Source: Halalkalibacter oceani
GTDB lineage: Bacteria; Bacillota; Bacilli; Bacillales; Bacillaceae_D
DNA: 64,000 nucleotides
Assembly (NCBI RefSeq): GCF_023715605.1
Contig: NZ_JAMBOL010000015.1
Location: forward strand, 1-64,000
Direction of reading: 5' to 3'
Below, in pieces: positions 53,853-62,054 of this stretch (the stretch's first letter is position 1; each line of letters opens with the position of its first letter). Under the pieces are notes generated by a model that saw only the letters and a program-made list of their open reading frames with translations, did not search any database and had not been told where the DNA came from. The translations under genes were made by a program, and so were the position numbers.

Positions 53853-55257
53853 TTACTTGAAAAAGTTCACCGTTCCTTGGTAAATTGCGTCTGCGGCAGA
53901 TTCCTGAAAGGCATCGGTTGCTAGTCGCTTGGCTTCGGCTTGATTTGTGAGGAAGCCGAGTTCAACGAGAACACTTGGCATTTTTGTGTTACGTATGACT
54001 TGAAAGTTCCCTTCTTTAACTCCACGATCTCTTGTGTTCAGCGTTTTAATCATCTCTGATTGAATCGCTGTTGCTAGACGCTTACTTTCAGCGCCAGAGT
54101 AGTTCACATGCCAGTATGTTTCTGTACCACTCGCTGAACTACTGCCAGCGGAATTGCCGTGAATGCTAACGAACGCATCGGCATTACGATTATTAGCAAT
54201 CGCCACTCGTTGGCTTAATTCGATAAAGGTATCGGATGATCGTGTCATCACGACGGTAGCGCCGGCTGCTTCTAGTTTTCTCTTCAGCTTCAAGCCAACA
54301 TTTAAGACAACATCTTTTTCTCTGACACCATGAGCCCCTGCGCCGGGATCGCGACCGCCATGGCCAGGGTCAACGACGATTACTTTGCCGCTAACAGCTC
54401 CAGAGCCATCAGATGGACCGCGGAGATACGATAATGACACATAAGCAGGCTTGCCATTATACGTAAAGATCGCCCAATTTCCTGTTGTCGCGTAGTACTG
54501 AACGACATCACCATTTTGAAGTCTTCCAACTGGCGGGTTATTCGTATTAGGTGTTGAGCGAACATTTAATCCATCTGCTGCATTATAGACGACTGCACGC
54601 GTCGCCACTGAATCTAGTAAATCCTGATCCGGCTGATATTGGTAGCTTGAATTCAGGATAAAGCGCTCTAGCCAAAAATAGGGCAAACTCGGCTCTTGTT
54701 GTGCCATTGTTCGGGCCAAATGTGCCATTTGGATAACCAGCTGAAATTCTCCCTGCTGTAATGGCATTGATTTGGTCCACTCCAAACGTATTGGCATTCA
54801 CATCACGATAAACAACATCTGGTCGAGTCGTTTTAATATCAAAGGCACGTGAAAGGAAAACAGCCATTTGCGCACGTGTCACATTAGAGCTAGGAGAGAA
54901 CGTTGTGGTTGTGGTACCTGCAATGATTCCTTGTTCCGATCCTTCAGCAATATAACCTGAAGCATAATGATTGGACGGGACATCACTAAACTTCGTTGAC
55001 CGTTGTGTTCCGTCAAGTTTCAGGGCTCGTCCAATCATTGTGATCGCTTCAGCTCGTGTAACCTGTTGATTCGGTCGCAACGTGCCATCTGGATTCCCTT
55101 GTAAAATTTGATCCTGATAAAGCCGATTAATTTCGCTACCCCCAAAAGCTGGCATATCAGGGAAAGGCGCTTCGGCACTGGCGATTGGTGTTCCATTCTG
55201 CAAGAATGGAACAAAAATCAGCGTAAACATAATGGTTAGTAAGGCCAGCTTGCGCAT
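53853..55257 (-). pseudogene. SLH-domain N-acetylmuramoyl-L-alanine amidase, frameshifted
   Basis: The first frame (55257..54583) has a signal peptide and three S-layer homology domains ending FALFLARALYPEFK. The second frame (to 53853) carries an SH3b-like wall-binding domain (GLNVRSTPNT) and an Amidase_3 domain with VVDPGHGGRDPG, the zinc-ligand Glu and SIHGN, and EL in VLVELGF. Both are intact but in different frames, overlapping near 54600..54680. A single-base change would join them into one protein of about 467 residues. It is either a recent mutation or a sequencing error. Confidence 0.85.
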
Positions 55258-55545
55258 TGTATCACTCCATTCTATCTTTGTTTTATGAGTCTATTAAAGC
55301 AGATGTTAATCAGATTGACTTTAATGACTTATGCTGTGCTATTGGAAATAGTAACACATACCGAAGTCGAATTAATGGTGATTTTGGCTTATTTTATAAT
55401 TTGTTGGATACTCTTGGTACCCATAATCAAACTATTCTCTGATTATTATATGCTTCTCGTGCTTGTAAAGGATCCAGTACCAGTCTTGAGAGTTATAGAT
55501 GGAGGAGTAATTTAGGCATCCACATTGCAACCATATAATAAAATA

Positions 55546-55605
55546 TTGACCTAATCTAAATTAAATAATAAACTAATAATCAAACCATTATTTGATTATT
55601 AGTTT
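55546..55605 (+). promoter_or_regulatory. Promoter with CadC-type box before czcO
   Basis: TTGACC (55546..55551), 17-base spacer, TAAACT (55569..55574). A perfect 15-base inverted repeat (55570..55584 with 55591..55605) contains TCAAACCATTATTTGA, the CadC-box core. The rest of 55258..55545 shows no convincing gene. Confidence 0.6.
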
Positions 55606-55690
55606 ATGTTTAAAAACGGTGTCTCTAACGTTTTGTTGTAAAGGAATGATAATGTCGCTTAACTAAAGATAAAATCTAAGGAGGCATTCA

Positions 55691-56719
55691 ATGAAATACG
55701 ATGTGGTTGTGATTGGTGGAGGGCAGGCCGGTTTAGCGGCCGGTTACTACTTAGAGAAAACCAATAAAAAGTATGTGATTCTTGACGCTCAAAATCAAGC
55801 AGGTGATTCTTGGCGAGAACGATATGACTCGCTTGTTTTGTTCACACCGAGATTTTACAGCTCACTCCCCGGTCTTCCCTTAAAGGGGGACCCAAATGGA
55901 TATCCTAATAAAGATGAGATTGCCGATTATTTGTTCCAATATAAAAAACAATTTACATTACGTGTCATACATAACATTAAAGTAACTTCCTTACAAAAAA
56001 AAGAAGAATTATTTATCATATACACAGATATAGGTGAACGATTTCAAGCTACACAAGTCATTATTGCCACTGGGGCTTTTCATAATCCCTTTGTTCCATT
56101 CATGACTGAAATCGATAAAAAAATCCAACAATTTCACGCATCAAGTTATCAAAACCCCACAAAGATCCAAGGAGAAAAAGTACTAATAGTTGGTGCTGGT
56201 AACACGGGAGTACAAATCGCAGCTGAACTTAGTATGACTCATGAAGTCATACTGGCCAAAAGTAAAAGGTTAAAAGTTCTCCCTAAAACCATTTATGGTA
56301 AAAATTTATTTTGGTGGTTTGAACGTATTGGTATTTCAAAAGTTAAAGCAACTTCCAGCCTAGGAAAATGGTTACGACGTAATGATCCAATTATAGGGAA
56401 AGATATCAAATTCGTTAAACAAAATGCGAAGATAACAGCTAGATTAGTAGGGGTCGACGGGAAAGCAGCTTTTTTTTCAAATGGCGAACAAGAAGAGATT
56501 GACGTGATTATTTGGGCAACAGGTTATCGAAATAACTATAATTGGATTCAAATTCACGAATTGACTGATCAGCAAGGGGTTCCCATTCAAAATCAAGGCG
56601 TAACAAACGTAAAAGGACTTTATTTTTTAGGTTTAAGCTGGCAGTCAAAAAGAGGTTCTGCCCTAATTCATGGTGTAGGAGAGGATGCTGAGTATATTAT
56701 TAGCAATTATATTAAATAA
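55691..56719 (+). CDS. CzcO-like flavin-dependent oxidoreductase
   Basis: 342 residues with an FAD-binding GGGQAGLAAG, an NADPH-binding GAGNTGVQIA and WATGYR near the end, as in flavin-containing monooxygenase-like proteins. Homologues beside CDF pumps are often called CzcO. Its substrate is not known. AAGGAGG precedes ATG 55691. The CadC-type box upstream places it with cadmium response. Confidence 0.82.
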   Translation: MKYDVVVIGGGQAGLAAGYYLEKTNKKYVILDAQNQAGDSWRERYDSLVLFTPRFYSSLPGLPLKGDPNGYPNKDEIADYLFQYKKQFTLRVIHNIKVTSLQKKEELFIIYTDIGERFQATQVIIATGAFHNPFVPFMTEIDKKIQQFHASSYQNPTKIQGEKVLIVGAGNTGVQIAAELSMTHEVILAKSKRLKVLPKTIYGKNLFWWFERIGISKVKATSSLGKWLRRNDPIIGKDIKFVKQNAKITARLVGVDGKAAFFSNGEQEEIDVIIWATGYRNNYNWIQIHELTDQQGVPIQNQGVTNVKGLYFLGLSWQSKRGSALIHGVGEDAEYIISNYIK

Positions 56720-56728
56720 AGTAAATTT

Positions 56729-56757
56729 CCCGAATTATATCTTAATTCGGGTTTTTT
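56729..56757 (+). terminator. Terminator after the flavoprotein
   Basis: CCCGAATTA (56729..56737) pairs with TAATTCGGG (56743..56751), then T6. Confidence 0.88.
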
Positions 56758-56862
56758 GTGGAGGAAGTAAACTCGGCCGAATTTATTCAAAAATTAAATC
56801 CTTGAAGTATTGTTTAGAATTCATTTGACAGTGTCTCATGAAAGTACACAAATAAAAAGGTT

Positions 56863-56898
56863 TTTCTCCATCGTTTCTCCATAATTCTTTGTTAATTT
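56863..56898 (+). promoter_or_regulatory. Direct-repeat promoter, AbrB-like gene 2
   Basis: The clearest repeat pair: TTTCTCCATCG then TTTCTCCATAA, 11 bases apart. At 19 bases from 56874 stands TAATTT, a modest -10. Confidence 0.72.
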
Positions 56899-56933
56899 TT
56901 AATTATGAATAAGTATTCATTGAGGTGAAACAA

Positions 56934-57284
56934 ATGATAGAACCGTTTTATTCAAATAATCAGCAAGAGTCATTGGTGGATACAGGGTTAGCGTGTTCAT
57001 TCAAAAGTGGTCAATCAATTACGATCCCAAAGCCAATTCGAGAAGAATTATCGATCCTATTTGGAGACGAAGTTATAGTGAGCGTAAAAGCGAATCAAAA
57101 TGAACTGATCATTCAGAAAAATAGTGGAGAAACAGTTGATAACAAAATGATTGTAAGTGAAAAAGGCTCTATTCGAATTCCAAAAGAATTAAAAAGGTTT
57201 TTACACATTAAACCTGGGGATACTTTTAAAATTTTTTTACTTTCAAACCAAGCCATCGTGTTAAGAAAGGCAAAACTCCCTTAA
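56934..57284 (+). CDS. Tandem SpoVT/AbrB-domain regulator 2
   Basis: About 116 residues, two AbrB units (ITIPKPIREELSILFGDEV and IRIPKELKRFLHIKPGDTF). Close relative of the product of 25329..25697, including the linker ETVDNKMIVSEKG. ATG 56934 follows GAGGTG by six bases. A hairpin (57273..57298) at the stop ends it. Confidence 0.78.
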   Translation: MIEPFYSNNQQESLVDTGLACSFKSGQSITIPKPIREELSILFGDEVIVSVKANQNELIIQKNSGETVDNKMIVSEKGSIRIPKELKRFLHIKPGDTFKIFLLSNQAIVLRKAKLP

Positions 57285-57298
57285 TTAGGAGTTTTTTT
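57273..57298 (+). terminator. Terminator after AbrB-like gene 2
   Basis: AACTCC and GGAGTT arms overlapping the stop codon, then T7. Confidence 0.7.
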
Positions 57299-57503
57299 AT
57301 GTTCATTCTCGCTAATAGAGTTGAAATGAAACTGTAATAAGAATTACCCTAATCTTTTTCTAACCGATGATATAATGAGTGAGAAAATCGACAAAAGAGC
57401 TAAAATAAGTCGAGAATTCTACAAGTTTCTTCGAATCTAGATTGCAGCTTCTATCATAGTTGTAATTATTCGTTTGGTTGATGATCATGAGGAGGATATT
57501 TGG

Positions 57504-58751
57504 ATGAAGAAAGGTAGATTTTTTGCAGTTCTTTCCTTTATGACTGCATGTGCACTTGTATGGCCTTCTGTTGACGATCATGTTTTTGCAAATGAGGGAC
57601 TTAACGAAAAAATTTCTAATGTCCAAGAAGAAAGAAAATCGAATCAAGAGCAAGCTCGTCAAACAGAAGAAGAATTGAAAGCGGTAAGTCAGCAGCTTTC
57701 ATCATTGAATCAAGAGATTCGTATTATTGATGAAAAAACATCGGAAACGAATCAGAATTTGCGCGATAAACAAGCGGAAATTGATGAAGTAACAAAAGAG
57801 ATTGAAAGACTTAAAGAGGAATTAAAAGTCCTTGAAGAAAGAATTGCGGAGAGGGACAACCTACTGAAAGATAGGGCAAAATCCATGTATCAATCAGGGG
57901 GAGCGGTTAATTACTTAGAAGTGATTTTAGGTGCAAAGAATTTTGGGGATTTTCTTGACCGGATAAGTGCATTATCTGTCATTGCTCAGCAAGATAAAAA
58001 TATCCTTGATGCTCATGTGGCTGATTACGAAGAGTTGGAACGGATGAAGTCGAAGGTTACTGAAAAGCTCTCCACTCTCGAAGAGCACCTAAGTGAATTG
58101 GAACGTTTAAAAGCTAAATTAGAAGTGCAGCGTAAAGAAAAAGATCAACTGTTAGCTTCCGTACAAACAAAAGAAAGTGATCTTCAGTCAAATATAGATA
58201 TGTTAGATGCCGAGGATGAAATACTCCGATCCCAAGAAAGAAGTTTAACGAACCAATTAACTGAACTCGAGACTGAACGAATATCAGCTGCACATACACC
58301 ATCAAGAAGCAACGGAAATACGATTGAAAATAAGCCAGTTGTGACGAATTCTGGTTTTATGCGCCCAGCAACAGGATCAATTACTTCAGAATATGGACCT
58401 CGTTGGGGAAGAGTACACCACGGGATGGATATTGGAAAAAATGGTCGTTCCGGGGACGTGCCAATTGTGGCTGCACAAGAAGGACGGATCACAACTGCCC
58501 AATATTCATCGAGCTACGGAAACTATGTAGTGATTTCTCATAACGTAGAAGGTCAACAAATTTCAACTCTATATGCTCATATGGATAGATTGGATGTTAA
58601 TGCAGGTCAAAATGTAGCAAAAGGTCAACAGATTGGGTTGATGGGAAACACTGGGCAATCTTTTGGGGCACATCTTCATTTTGAAGTTCATACTGGTGGG
58701 TGGAATGCTTCGAAATCAAATTCAGTTAATCCAAGACAATATCTTCCTTAA
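57504..58751 (+). CDS. CwlO/EnvC-like coiled-coil M23 peptidase
   Basis: 415 residues: signal peptide (1 to about 29), a long coiled coil (about 35-270), and a C-terminal M23 zinc endopeptidase domain with HHGMDIG and HLHFEVH ligands. Acts on peptidoglycan cross-links. ATG 57504 follows GAGGAGG and starts the signal peptide; an in-frame ATG at 57474 lacks a site. Confidence 0.88.
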   Translation: MKKGRFFAVLSFMTACALVWPSVDDHVFANEGLNEKISNVQEERKSNQEQARQTEEELKAVSQQLSSLNQEIRIIDEKTSETNQNLRDKQAEIDEVTKEIERLKEELKVLEERIAERDNLLKDRAKSMYQSGGAVNYLEVILGAKNFGDFLDRISALSVIAQQDKNILDAHVADYEELERMKSKVTEKLSTLEEHLSELERLKAKLEVQRKEKDQLLASVQTKESDLQSNIDMLDAEDEILRSQERSLTNQLTELETERISAAHTPSRSNGNTIENKPVVTNSGFMRPATGSITSEYGPRWGRVHHGMDIGKNGRSGDVPIVAAQEGRITTAQYSSSYGNYVVISHNVEGQQISTLYAHMDRLDVNAGQNVAKGQQIGLMGNTGQSFGAHLHFEVHTGGWNASKSNSVNPRQYLP

Positions 58752-58827
58752 TGACTAGCCAAGAGTCTACTATTAATTTGAGATATAAAAGATTGCTGTA
58801 CAACAAGAATCTACCAATATTAAGTTT

Positions 58828-58865
58828 GGAAAGGCAATAATTCTAAAAAGGAATTATTGTCTTTC
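58828..58865 (+). terminator. Terminator after the M23 gene
   Basis: GGCAATAATTC and GAATTATTGTC arms around a short A-rich loop, then TTTCTT. Confidence 0.7.
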
Positions 58866-58930
58866 TTATTTCCATTCGTTTTATGTAAATTTACGAAACT
58901 TTTCAAATAAATGTAACGTTCTCTTTTTTA

Positions 58931-58966
58931 TTTCTCCATATCTTTTACACATTTATCGTCTATACT
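58931..58966 (+). promoter_or_regulatory. Direct-repeat promoter, second two-component system
   Basis: TTTCTCCATAT then the weaker CTTTTACACAT, 11 bases apart; TATACT starts 19 bases after 58942. The 33 bases up to the -10 are the same length as in the resA promoter. Confidence 0.6.
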
Positions 58967-58998
58967 CTATTGTATAACGAATATGAGGAGTTTCCCTA

Positions 58999-59697
58999 AT
59001 GAATTCAGATAAAACGATTTTAATTGTAGATGATGAATGGAATATGCGTAATCTGTTGACTATCTATTTGCAGGCTGAAGGATTTCGAACAGTCGAAGCT
59101 TCCGATGGGCAAGAGGCTCTTGCTACATTAGCTGATCAAAAAGATCAAACTGACCTTGTTATTCTGGATATTATGATGCCATTACAAGATGGTTTCGAAA
59201 TTTGTCAGAGGATTAGGGAGTACTCAAACATTCCTATTCTAATGCTTTCAGCGAGAAAAGAATTACATGATCGAGTCGAAGGATTGAACAGGGGAGCGGA
59301 TGATTATTTGACAAAGCCATTTGAATCTGAAGAATTAATTGCCCGTATCCATGCATTACTAAGAAGAGCAAACAATCAAATAGAAGAAGGTAAAGATGGA
59401 AATTTACTGTTTAGTGATGGATTACAGATCTATTATGAGAAGCGACAGGTTTATGTAAACAATGAATTGGTTGAATTGACGGCAAAAGAATTTGACCTGT
59501 TGTACAAACTTGCAGCGTCTCCAAAACGTGTCTTTACGAGAGAAGATTTACTTCGTTTAATTTGGGGAGAGGAATATGTGGGGGCACGACGTACTGTCGA
59601 TTCACATATTAAAAATATCCGCTCAAAGTTGGAAGGTGCAGGCTTAACTCAAAATCGCATTGCGACAGTGTGGAGTGTTGGCTACAAATTTATTTAA
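58999..59697 (+). CDS. ResD-like OmpR-family response regulator
   Basis: 232 residues: receiver domain with DDE and phospho-acceptor Asp57 (ILDIMMPLQDG), Lys in LTKPFES, and a winged-helix domain ending VWSVGYKFI. Next to resABC, so a ResD-like role in respiration genes is reasonable, though the first regulator at 40503 is a similar protein. Confidence 0.87.
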   Translation: MNSDKTILIVDDEWNMRNLLTIYLQAEGFRTVEASDGQEALATLADQKDQTDLVILDIMMPLQDGFEICQRIREYSNIPILMLSARKELHDRVEGLNRGADDYLTKPFESEELIARIHALLRRANNQIEEGKDGNLLFSDGLQIYYEKRQVYVNNELVELTAKEFDLLYKLAASPKRVFTREDLLRLIWGEEYVGARRTVDSHIKNIRSKLEGAGLTQNRIATVWSVGYKFI

Positions 59698-59713
59698 AGA
59701 GTGATGATACGAT

Positions 59714-61132
59714 ATGAATCGAATTGACATAAAATTAGGCGCAACGATGATCCTCCTGATCATTACAATCCTGTTTCCATTGGGGTTTGTTATCAACCAA
59801 ATTTTCTATACCTTTTACATTCAACAATCTCAAGAAGAAACGTTAACATTGTCTACTCAATATGCCTCATTAATTAATGATAGTACTGTTGAAAATCGCT
59901 TAGAGGTAGTCGAAGTAGCAGCACGTATGTCGAACCAAAAAATGTTGATTATAGAGGATGAGGGAGAACTTTGGGCAAATGCGAATTTAGAACTAAGCGA
60001 TGAAGATATTACGTTCCTTCTGAGTCTATTAAACGAATCCGATCACCATCCGTTTTTAACGAATTCATTTCAGACAACTGCTGGAGTGACTTATTTAGCA
60101 ACCGCTTCACTTATCGAAGTTAATGGGACTCAAGGGCATATCATTGTATTCTCATCCCTTGAGAGTATTCTTCAATCGATGCAAACTGTACAGTACTTGA
60201 TCTTTATCTCTGTCGTCGGCTCATTATTGGTGGGAATTGGGCTTGCTTATTTCATCTCAAGAAAATTGTCACAACCATTAATAAAAATGGAAAAAGCAGC
60301 ACGTCAAATTGCCAAAGGTGAACTCGATACACGTGTTCAGGAAAGGTCGAACGATGAAGTCGGATCACTCGCTGGGGCGATCAATGATTTAGCTGCTGAT
60401 TTGAACTTTGTAAATAAACAGAGGCGTGAATTTTTTGCAAATATTTCGCATGAATTACAGACTCCTATCACTTATTTGAAAGGATATGCGAAGGTATTAC
60501 GAAAAGGATTGTGGAAAACAGAAGATGAGAAGAATCAATACTTGACCATTATTGAAGATGAAGCAAATCGGCTCTCTTACTTAGTGAATGATTTATTTGA
60601 TCTCGCAAAAATGGATGATGGACGATTTAAGCTTCATCTAGAAGAAATTGAACTGGAACAGCTGATGAAGCAAGTGATCAATAAAACGGCTTATCGGGCA
60701 TCAGAAAAAAATCTTTCCCTACGGTTTGAATCCAATTTAATCAAAGGCACATCGATTATGGCAGATCCATTACGCATGGAACAAGTGTTACTAAATATCG
60801 TCGAGAATGCTGTTCGCTATACAACAGAAGGGTCGATTGTTGTATCAGTATACAGTACATCTGAGTCCATTCAGATAAAAGTTGAAGATACAGGAATGGG
60901 AATCGAAAAGGAGGAACTCACTTATATTTTTGAACGTTTTTACCGCGTTGAAAAATCTCGTTCTAGGGACTTTGGCGGTACAGGACTTGGGTTAACAATT
61001 GTCAAACAGTTAGTTGAGTTACACAAAGGAACGATCCACATAGACAGTGAAATTGGGCAAGGTACAATCGTCACGATCATGCTTCCAAACTCAAAGGATA
61101 AAAGAGAGTTGATGATAAATGAAAAAATTTGA
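59714..61132 (+). CDS. ResE-like sensor histidine kinase
   Basis: 472 residues: two membrane helices around an external region of about 120 residues, HAMP linker, HisKA with His246 in NISHELQTPITY, HATPase with DTGMGIE and GTGLGLTIV. No PAS domain is evident, unlike B. subtilis ResE. 16 bases after the regulator gene. Confidence 0.87.
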   Translation: MNRIDIKLGATMILLIITILFPLGFVINQIFYTFYIQQSQEETLTLSTQYASLINDSTVENRLEVVEVAARMSNQKMLIIEDEGELWANANLELSDEDITFLLSLLNESDHHPFLTNSFQTTAGVTYLATASLIEVNGTQGHIIVFSSLESILQSMQTVQYLIFISVVGSLLVGIGLAYFISRKLSQPLIKMEKAARQIAKGELDTRVQERSNDEVGSLAGAINDLAADLNFVNKQRREFFANISHELQTPITYLKGYAKVLRKGLWKTEDEKNQYLTIIEDEANRLSYLVNDLFDLAKMDDGRFKLHLEEIELEQLMKQVINKTAYRASEKNLSLRFESNLIKGTSIMADPLRMEQVLLNIVENAVRYTTEGSIVVSVYSTSESIQIKVEDTGMGIEKEELTYIFERFYRVEKSRSRDFGGTGLGLTIVKQLVELHKGTIHIDSEIGQGTIVTIMLPNSKDKRELMINEKI

Positions 61133-61322
61133 ATGGGTGATCGGTTTACTGTTTATCTTATCTGGATTATTGTGCTTAACCTTTTCCGCTACTTGGATTT
61201 TGCCCAATTTTCATCTTCATTTTAGTTTCATGTTCTTGACCATTTGCCTATTTGTCATCATTCCCATCCTATGTGCAGCTATACTATTTTACATTGTTCG
61301 TTCGCGAAAGAAAAAGAAATAA
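61119..61322 (+). CDS. Small two-pass membrane protein
   Basis: 67 residues with two membrane helices and a Lys/Arg-rich tail (RSRKKKK). Overlaps the kinase gene by 14 bases, so it is likely co-translated. May be a small kinase modulator; unknown family. Confidence 0.6.
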   Translation: MKKFEWVIGLLFILSGLLCLTFSATWILPNFHLHFSFMFLTICLFVIIPILCAAILFYIVRSRKKKK

Positions 61323-61362
61323 AAATCTCATTTAGCATGTCCCTATTAGGTCTTTTAACTGT

Positions 61363-61400
61363 TAACAGGTGTTTCCCTAAAGTTGGGAGGCACCTGTTTA
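61363..61400 (+). terminator. Hairpin after the second two-component operon
   Basis: TAACAGGTG and CACCTGTTTA arms with a partly paired middle. It has no strong T run, so termination may be weak. Confidence 0.45.
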
Positions 61401-61454
61401 ACATGCAGTCTTTTCTCATCTTTGAATAAAAAGTGACAGATTTTTTATTTTGAT

Positions 61455-61490
61455 ACTCTCCATAATTTCTCCACATTCTATCATTATACT
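61455..61490 (+). promoter_or_regulatory. Direct-repeat promoter, resA
   Basis: Half-sites ACTCTCCATAA and TTTCTCCACAT, 11 bases apart; -10 TATACT (61485) starts 19 bases after 61466. Confidence 0.8.
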
Positions 61491-61518
61491 AGACAAAAGA
61501 GAATAAGGGGGGATACCT

Positions 61519-62043
61519 ATGATCAAAAAACGATTGCTAATTAGATCCGTTTCCTTACTTGTCATTGCTATAGCGATTGGGTACATGCTTTACTCAAATT
61601 TCACCTCTGATAGGAATAGAGCAGTAGGAGTTGGTGATCAAGCACCTAATTTCGTATTAACAGATTTGGAGGGGAATGAAGTAGAACTTAATGACTATCG
61701 TGGCAAGGGGGTATTTTTAAATTTTTGGGGTACGTATTGTCCTCCATGTGAAAGAGAAATGCCGTATATGGAAAATCAATATGCCATCTATAAAGACTTG
61801 GGTGTTGAGATTCTCGCAGTGAATGTACGAGAGGGAGAATTACCAGTTAGACAGTTCGTGGAGCGGTACGGTTTGTCGTTTCCGATTCCGATGGATCCAA
61901 AAGGAGAAGTGGTACAACTTTACGGCGTAATCCCACTTCCAACAACGTATCTTATTAATTCTGAAGGAGCGATTACAAAAGTAATCACAGGTGGGATGAC
62001 AGAAAAGGATATCGCCGAATACATGGATAGTATTAAACCATAG
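61519..62043 (+). CDS. resA: ResA thiol-disulfide oxidoreductase
   Basis: 174 residues: membrane anchor (about 7-25), thioredoxin fold with CPPC in YCPPCERE and cis-Pro in PLPTTYL. It reduces apocytochrome c cysteines for heme attachment. Followed 11 bases later by resB. Confidence 0.92.
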   Translation: MIKKRLLIRSVSLLVIAIAIGYMLYSNFTSDRNRAVGVGDQAPNFVLTDLEGNEVELNDYRGKGVFLNFWGTYCPPCEREMPYMENQYAIYKDLGVEILAVNVREGELPVRQFVERYGLSFPIPMDPKGEVVQLYGVIPLPTTYLINSEGAITKVITGGMTEKDIAEYMDSIKP

Positions 62044-62054
62044 GAGTGATCGAA

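Noticed and set aside
55285-55515. 76-residue hydrophobic frame
   Set aside because: No ribosome site; it overlaps the 5' region of the SLH-amidase gene and composition alone does not support coding.
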